Shown here one piece after another: positions 60,006 through 64,000 of a stretch of 64,000 bases of DNA (its first letter is position 1; each line of letters opens with the position of its first letter). This stretch comes from Oscillospiraceae bacterium (lineage in GTDB: Bacteria; Bacillota; Clostridia; Oscillospirales; Oscillospiraceae). Both the position numbers and the translations under genes were made by a program. The stretch is taken from positions 1-64,000 of the forward strand of contig JAAWQS010000002.1 of NCBI GenBank assembly GCA_022800665.1. Direction: 5' to 3'. The notes below the pieces were generated by a model. It had not been told where the DNA came from. It saw only the letters and a list, made by a program, of their open reading frames with translations, and did no database searches.

Positions 60006-60800
60006 GTGATCAATTTGAAAACAGAAGAACAGAAACGCCAGGAAGATTTGCAGCGGCTGCGCAGTTTGCGCCCGATAGATGATGATTTTATGCGCTGCCT
60101 TTTCAAAGATAATCTTCCCTTGGCTGAATTGGTATTACGCATTATTACAGACAAACCAGATTTGACAGTTACAGATTTCCAGACGCAAAAGGATATGAAA
60201 CGGCTGGCCGGGGCGCGCTCGATCTGTTTGGATGCTTATGGAACGGATTCCAGCGGGAAAAAATATGATATGGAAGTCCAGAGATCGGACAGGGGCGCAG
60301 ACCCTCACCGGGCCAGATTCCACTCCAGTGTGATGGATGTGGAGAATCTGGATGCGGGACAGAAATTCAGCGAGCTGCCGGATACCTATACAATTTTCAT
60401 TGTGGAGAAGGATTTTTACGGTATGGGGGAACCGGTCTACCCAATCGAACGGGTAAACCTCCTGACGGGTAAACCATTTGATGATGGAGAACATATTCTC
60501 TATGTGAACGGCGAATATCGCGGGGACTCTGATATTGGGAAGCTGATGCACGATTTTAATTGTACCAATGCGGATGAAATGTATTTTGAACTATTGGCAG
60601 ACCGTACCAGATATTTGAAGGAGAATCCGAAAGGAGTGAGCGAGATGTGCAAAGTAATTGAGGATATGCTGAGGGAAGAACGGCTGGAAATAGCAAAAAC
60701 TATGCTGCTTGACAGGATGTTACCGCTCGAAAAGATTGCGGAGTACGCCAGACTCTCTATTGACGAGGTCCGGAAGCTGCAAGCGGAACAATTTGCATAA
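60006..60800 (+). CDS. PD-(D/E)XK nuclease-family transposase (Rpn-like), paralog
   Basis: About 264 residues. LDAYGTD and YDMEVQRSD carry the nuclease Asp and Glu-x-Gln. TIFIVEKD, HILYVNGEYRGDS and KLMHDFNCTNADEMY match the protein at 11712-12548 block for block. Start is GTG 60006 after AGGAG (spacing three) or TTG 60015; both fit the paralog's N-terminus. The ORF is more AT-rich than its neighbours, suggesting recent acquisition. No terminal inverted repeats seen. Confidence 0.8.
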   Translation: MINLKTEEQKRQEDLQRLRSLRPIDDDFMRCLFKDNLPLAELVLRIITDKPDLTVTDFQTQKDMKRLAGARSICLDAYGTDSSGKKYDMEVQRSDRGADPHRARFHSSVMDVENLDAGQKFSELPDTYTIFIVEKDFYGMGEPVYPIERVNLLTGKPFDDGEHILYVNGEYRGDSDIGKLMHDFNCTNADEMYFELLADRTRYLKENPKGVSEMCKVIEDMLREERLEIAKTMLLDRMLPLEKIAEYARLSIDEVRKLQAEQFA

Positions 60801-60810
60801 AGAGACAGTT

Positions 60811-60840
60811 GAGGGCCGGGAAAACAGTTTCCCGGCCCTC
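60811..60840. terminator. Bidirectional hairpin terminator
   Basis: GAGGGCCGGGAAA/TTTCCCGGCCCTC 13-bp stem with a 4-nt loop between convergent genes. Confidence 0.75.
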
Positions 60841-60857
60841 ATAATCATCATACCATC

Positions 60858-62117
60858 TTACTCTCCCATCCGCTGGCCAAACTCCCCGCTGCGGGCGGCG
60901 ATTCCCTCCAGCTTCACCAGACTGCCCTTCTCGTTGGCCGTCTCCAGCATACAGAACCGTGGAGGGAGATAAAAGCTCTTATTCATATTCAGACCGGAAA
61001 TCAACTGCCGTGCAATCAGGTCGCCGCCGGAGTAACCGGAGACGATCAGGCCATAGAGCCGCTTGTCATAGAACCGGCTCTGCCGGAAAAGGGCGGTGAG
61101 GCGGTTGACGAAGGCGGTCAGATTGGCGGCAAGGGCGTCGTTGTAGTTGGCGCAGAGCATTACCAGCGTGTCGCAGTCCCGCACTGCCGGGAAGACCTCG
61201 TCCACCAGCGGTCCGCCGTAGAAGCACCCGCCCTGCTGGCCGAAGTGCATACAGGCGGTGTAGCTGCAGCCGATGCAGTCGGCGAGGGTACCGTTTTGCA
61301 GGCACTGCTCCCGGACCTCCACAGTCTCCGGCAGTCCCGCCTTGACCAATTCCCACAAAGCGAGGGTGTTGCTGGTGGCTCTGACGGACGCATGGAGGGC
61401 CAGGACCCGCCGGGCTGGAGGCAGCGGCCTCCACTCCTGCAGACGCTGGAGCAGCTCCGCGATTGCCATACGGAAAGCGGTGGGCTCATCGGTGCCGCCC
61501 AGCTGGGCCTGGACCTGGAAATTGCGCAGGGAACCGGTGGCCTCCACCAGTGGCCGTCCCAGGAACGCGCAGCCTGCCAGATTAGCGGACAATACCAGGT
61601 CGCGGGCTACGTCCTTGGTGTACAGCTCGCCGACGCCGGTGACAACGACTGCGCCGGTACAGCCATCCAGCAGCTGGCCGTCCAGCCGGAGGAGGGAGAG
61701 CATCCGGTAATAGCTGAGGTTGCAGCCGCCCGCATCCAAGGCTATGGCAAACAGGAGCTTGCGGCCCTGTAAGCCGCTCAGACCGTCCGCCGGGTCCCGC
61801 CAGGCGGTGTCCGCCGGGAGGAGGGGGAGAAGGGTGTCCCGCAGCTTTGCTGCGTATTCGTTTTGGGGGAGGATGACGGTGAGCGCGGGGCGGGAGGTCC
61901 GCTCCCGGATATCGGAAATCCCCAGCAGATAGTCCACAGAAACGTCAAAAAATTCTGCCAGCGTCAGCAGTGTTGACGTTGGTACGTTGACCTTCCCTGC
62001 CTCAATTTTTTGATAATGCCGGTTCACACAGTCTAAAAGAGCGGCTATATCAGCCTGTTTCAGCCTTTTTTCTGTTCTCAGTTCTTTTAGACGAATTGAA
62101 AAGTCGTGTAATTCCAT
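60858..62117 (-). CDS. XRE-type HTH fused to iron-sulfur-flavoprotein-like oxidoreductase
   Basis: 419 residues. Residues 1-68 are an XRE helix-turn-helix (RLKELRTEKRLKQADIAALL, then LAEFFDVSVDYLLGI). The rest is a flavodoxin-fold NAD(P)H-dependent oxidoreductase in two parts, including LALHASVRATSNT (FMN loop), a cysteine cluster CIGCSYTACMHFGQQGGC (spacing 2-4-8) and LCANYNDALAANLTAFVNRL. The stand-alone enzyme is common in gut Clostridia; fusion to a DNA-binding domain is unusual and points to a redox-sensing regulator. It is divergent from the small gene at 62208. Confidence 0.82.
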   Translation of the reverse strand: MELHDFSIRLKELRTEKRLKQADIAALLDCVNRHYQKIEAGKVNVPTSTLLTLAEFFDVSVDYLLGISDIRERTSRPALTVILPQNEYAAKLRDTLLPLLPADTAWRDPADGLSGLQGRKLLFAIALDAGGCNLSYYRMLSLLRLDGQLLDGCTGAVVVTGVGELYTKDVARDLVLSANLAGCAFLGRPLVEATGSLRNFQVQAQLGGTDEPTAFRMAIAELLQRLQEWRPLPPARRVLALHASVRATSNTLALWELVKAGLPETVEVREQCLQNGTLADCIGCSYTACMHFGQQGGCFYGGPLVDEVFPAVRDCDTLVMLCANYNDALAANLTAFVNRLTALFRQSRFYDKRLYGLIVSGYSGGDLIARQLISGLNMNKSFYLPPRFCMLETANEKGSLVKLEGIAARSGEFGQRMGE

Positions 62118-62137
62118 TAGAAAACCTCAAAAAACTC

Positions 62138-62166
62138 TTGACATGACTTTATAAGACGTATATAAT
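62138..62166 (+). promoter_or_regulatory. Promoter of the DUF6809-like gene
   Basis: Perfect TTGACA and TATAAT with a 17-nt spacer, located just 21 bases from the divergent XRE-fusion start, so that protein could repress or activate it directly. Confidence 0.8.
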
Positions 62167-62207
62167 AGGGTGTACGAATTAGAAAATCGTAGATAAGGGG
62201 GCGTACT

Positions 62208-62441
62208 ATGATGAGTACATACGGAACTTTATACGAGACATTCGCTGTGCCATTGATAGAAAAAATCATTGCAGACCAGAATGCCGCAGAAAAACGGCTG
62301 GCTGAGGAGCTTGCGCTTTCCCCAGAACAGGAATTGACGCTGGATGATGCTATGGCAGACCTGCGGTATGTCTGGGGCGGGGAGATTTTTGCCCTGGGCC
62401 TGCAATTGGGAATTCGGATTGCATGTCCGAAGGAGCGGTAA
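62208..62441 (+). CDS. Small DUF6809-like protein
   Basis: 77 residues, helical and acidic, ending GGEIFALGLQLGIRIACP, comparable with the C-terminus of the protein at 22097-22306. Function unknown. A consensus promoter and AAGGGGG ribosome site indicate expression. Its divergent neighbour, an HTH-flavoprotein fusion, is the natural candidate regulator. Confidence 0.7.
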   Translation: MMSTYGTLYETFAVPLIEKIIADQNAAEKRLAEELALSPEQELTLDDAMADLRYVWGGEIFALGLQLGIRIACPKER

Positions 62442-62482
62442 AGGAGGCGGAGACAGGGGGTCTTCCCCGGCAAAGTCTATGT

Positions 62483-62522
62483 AAAAAGCCAAGTCCGCAA
62501 AAGACTGGGACTTGGCTTTTTC
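62483..62522. terminator. Bidirectional terminator
   Basis: AAAAAGCCAAGTCC/GGACTTGGCTTTTT 14-bp stem with A and T runs on its flanks. Confidence 0.9.
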
Positions 62523-62526
62523 AAGG

Positions 62527-62685
62527 TTACAGATCGTCCGCGTCCTGCACAGGTACCTCATAGGGGTCTGCCGGGGTACCGGTCCAGCTCCCCTGGGGGT
62601 CCGTCTTGGCGGATTGCCAGAGCGTCATGTGCATGGCCTTGTCCATGGGATTTTCCGGTCTGGCAGTTTCCTTTTTTTTCTCCAT
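62527..62685 (-). CDS. Small hydrophilic protein, 52 aa
   Basis: MEKKKETARPENPMDKAMH begins a short soluble protein that ends PVQDADDL. A strong GGGGAGGATATC ribosome site precedes the ATG, and a terminator lies right after the stop. It lies 86 bases after the NfeD gene and may share its transcript. No family recognised. Confidence 0.6.
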   Translation of the reverse strand: MEKKKETARPENPMDKAMHMTLWQSAKTDPQGSWTGTPADPYEVPVQDADDL

Positions 62686-62771
62686 GATATCCTCCCCTTT
62701 CTCTGCGGCTTGACAGCCGGGATTAGTCTGCCCCGTCCTGCCGGTGAGGATACCGCCATATTTTACAAATT

Positions 62772-63221
62772 TTACGCGGGGACCGCCGCCTTGGCCCGGA
62801 CGTACAGCTTGACGCCCTCCATCCAGACCACCTCCACCATCTCGTCCTTTGGGATGACCTCGCCGCTGGCGCTGCGGGCGGTCCACATTTTTCCGTCCAC
62901 ATACACGGCGCCGGAGGAAATCGTATTGTTGATTTCTTCCGTCACCTTTGCGTCCTGCCCCAGCAGGCGGTCGGCATTGGTCGGCGTGATATGGGGGTCC
63001 AGGAACCGCCTGGTCAGGGGCCGGGCCGCGAAGAAGGTGGCGATTGACACGCTTACAAAAATAAGCAGCTGACCCGTGACCGGTATACCGCCATATGCGG
63101 CAAATACAGTAACCAGCGCACCCATAGCAAACCAGACGGACACCAGCGACATGGTGGACGCCTCCAGAATCAACGCCAACGCCACCACAGCCAGCCACAA
63201 CCAAACCATTGTATTCAACAT
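62772..63221 (-). CDS. NfeD-family membrane protein
   Basis: 149 residues: three membrane helices in the first 75 residues (WLWLAVVALALILEA, FAMGALVTVFAAY, LLIFVSVSIATFF), then an OB-fold (GQDAKVTEEI, SGAVYVDGKMWTARS). NfeD proteins partner flotillin-like or stomatin proteins in membrane domains. No flotillin gene is in the window, although it could lie elsewhere. Start by GGAGGG before ATG 63221. Confidence 0.88.
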   Translation of the reverse strand: MLNTMVWLWLAVVALALILEASTMSLVSVWFAMGALVTVFAAYGGIPVTGQLLIFVSVSIATFFAARPLTRRFLDPHITPTNADRLLGQDAKVTEEINNTISSGAVYVDGKMWTARSASGEVIPKDEMVEVVWMEGVKLYVRAKAAVPA

Positions 63222-63341
63222 ATCGACTGCCCTCCATTCCGCGTCCGCCGGGACGCCCGCTTCCATTCCACAAGTCCTTCCTTTTTATTTATAGTATACC
63301 ACAAAAACACCTTCCCGTCAATCGCAGTTGTACAAAACAAC

Positions 63342-63375
63342 AAACCGGCAGAGCCTCAAGGCCCTGCCGGTTTTG
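63342..63375. terminator. Bidirectional terminator
   Basis: AAACCGGCAGGGCC-type stem (AAACCGGCAG.../...CTGCCGGTTTT) with a T run on the plus side, between the SLH gene end and the NfeD gene promoter region. Confidence 0.75.
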
Positions 63376-63404
63376 CTCTGTCTGTTTATTTCTGCAAAAG
63401 CAGC

Positions 63405-64000
63405 TCACTCCAGCGTATAGCGGGTCACGCCGAAGAGGAGGCCCAGCTGTAATTTTGCGGCCAGGCTCTCGTCGCTCTGGTACCAGACAACGGCGGTCTG
63501 GTACGGATTAGGCTCATAGATGCAGTATGCGCTCTGGTAGCGTTCGGAGTAGTAGTCGTTTACATCCGGCTGTCCCAGCAGCTCCTCCACCTCCTCTGCC
63601 GTCAGCGGATCGCTGGACAGCACATACCCGTCGCTGGTCAGTGTGCGCATGCCGCCCGCGGTCAGCCGCAGGGCGGTCCGGCTCATGTCCACGCCGGTCT
63701 CCTTCATCTCCCGCAGGGCTTCATACAGCTCTGCCAGCGGCTCCAGGGGCGTGGTGGGCAGGGCGTCCCCCTGGGAGGCTCTGGGCGTATCCACCGCAAT
63801 CTGGCGGTATGCGCTGCCGGAGCTGAGCTGCACCGGGCGGGCGGACAGGCAGTCGTATACCCGCACCAGCACCGCCGCAGCCTGTTCGCGGGTGGCAATA
63901 CCGGCGGGATCAAAGCGGTCCTGGCCCACGCCGCCCATCAGACCCATATCATAGGCCACGGTAATAAAGCCCTTGTTGGTGGACACATCGCTGAAGGGAC
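63405..64000 (-). CDS. S-layer homology (SLH) domain protein, C-terminal part
   Basis: Runs off the right edge, so the N-terminus is missing. The visible start reads as an SLH repeat (PFSDVSTNKGFITVAYDMGLMGG, then RFDPAGIATREQAAAVLVRVYD), which anchors proteins to secondary wall polymers. A C-terminal region of about 150 residues of unknown fold follows. The sequence ends with a normal stop. Probably a secreted surface protein. Confidence 0.85.
   Translation of the reverse strand, partial: PFSDVSTNKGFITVAYDMGLMGGVGQDRFDPAGIATREQAAAVLVRVYDCLSARPVQLSSGSAYRQIAVDTPRASQGDALPTTPLEPLAELYEALREMKETGVDMSRTALRLTAGGMRTLTSDGYVLSSDPLTAEEVEELLGQPDVNDYYSERYQSAYCIYEPNPYQTAVVWYQSDESLAAKLQLGLLFGVTRYTLE

Noticed and set aside
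1..64000. tRNA, rRNA and CRISPR arrays
   Set aside because: Scanning both strands by eye showed no TpsiC-arm-plus-acceptor pattern, rRNA signature or regularly spaced repeats beyond the two-unit type III array; a tRNAscan or CRISPR finder run would settle this.

Overview
The window looks like a chromosomal segment of a GC-rich (roughly 60% by eye) low-oxygen gut Firmicute, most likely a Clostridia of the Oscillospiraceae/Ruminococcaceae type. The evidence is the gene content (YlmH, DUF896/YnzC, XpaC-like protein, TrmK-Nif3, DUF1858, DUF6809-like proteins, polA with a decayed proofreading domain), consensus TTGACA-17-TATAAT promoters and AGGAGG ribosome binding sites. No rRNA, tRNA, prophage, plasmid or CRISPR array was seen.

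Layout. 1-450: a convergent-promoter locus encoding a tiny hydrophobic peptide, a 116-bp palindromic repeat and a terminator. 458-4889 (minus): XpaC-like protein, DUF896, YlmH and an ABC exporter. 5037-8517: a membrane-anchored acyltransferase-fold protein without its catalytic His, a Hol_Tox-type type I toxin with antisense RNA, and an ECF sigma/membrane-protein pair. 8555-11651: MgtC-like protein and a MoxR/CoxE pair. 11712-18213: a PD-(D/E)XK transposase-family nuclease, then polA, a nucleoside phosphorylase, rimI, a GNAT and tsaD. 18266-24798: recR, ileS, a CAP protein, several small proteins and a degenerate VTC-domain protein. 25134-31637: an AraC regulator divergent from a carbohydrate operon (rhaA, a class II aldolase broken by an internal deletion, SDR dehydrogenase, PHP protein, SorE-like dehydrogenase). 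31678-39263: Uma2 nuclease, VanZ, a response regulator/ABC/histidine kinase cassette, an orphan HicB, a yybP-ykoY (Mn2+) riboswitch controlling a CaCA-family antiporter, and an AT-rich type III toxin-antitoxin locus. 39385-44325: class A PBP, TraX-like protein, leucyl aminopeptidase. 44480-44715: a second copy of the convergent-promoter peptide locus. 45086-56949: a complete oligopeptide-type ABC importer, CutC, a cytoplasmic transglutaminase-fold protein with a GRCGEE motif, a ROK protein and a GH29 fucosidase. 57377-64000: DUF1858, TrmK, Nif3-like, YebC, a second PD-(D/E)XK paralog, an XRE regulator fused to an iron-sulfur-flavoprotein-like enzyme, DUF6809-like, NfeD and the end of an SLH-domain protein.

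The strongest signals for new biology are the small toxin-like loci. Two homologous copies, about 44 kb apart, each have consensus promoters on both strands (17-nt spacers) converging over a small hydrophobic ORF, which looks like an undescribed type I toxin-antitoxin family. There is also a Hol_Tox locus with overlapping 3' ends and a type III (RNA-repeat antitoxin) locus. Other leads are the importer/transglutaminase/fucosidase cluster, which could form an intracellular fucosylated glycopeptide pathway, and the HTH-flavoprotein fusion, which could be a one-component redox regulator.
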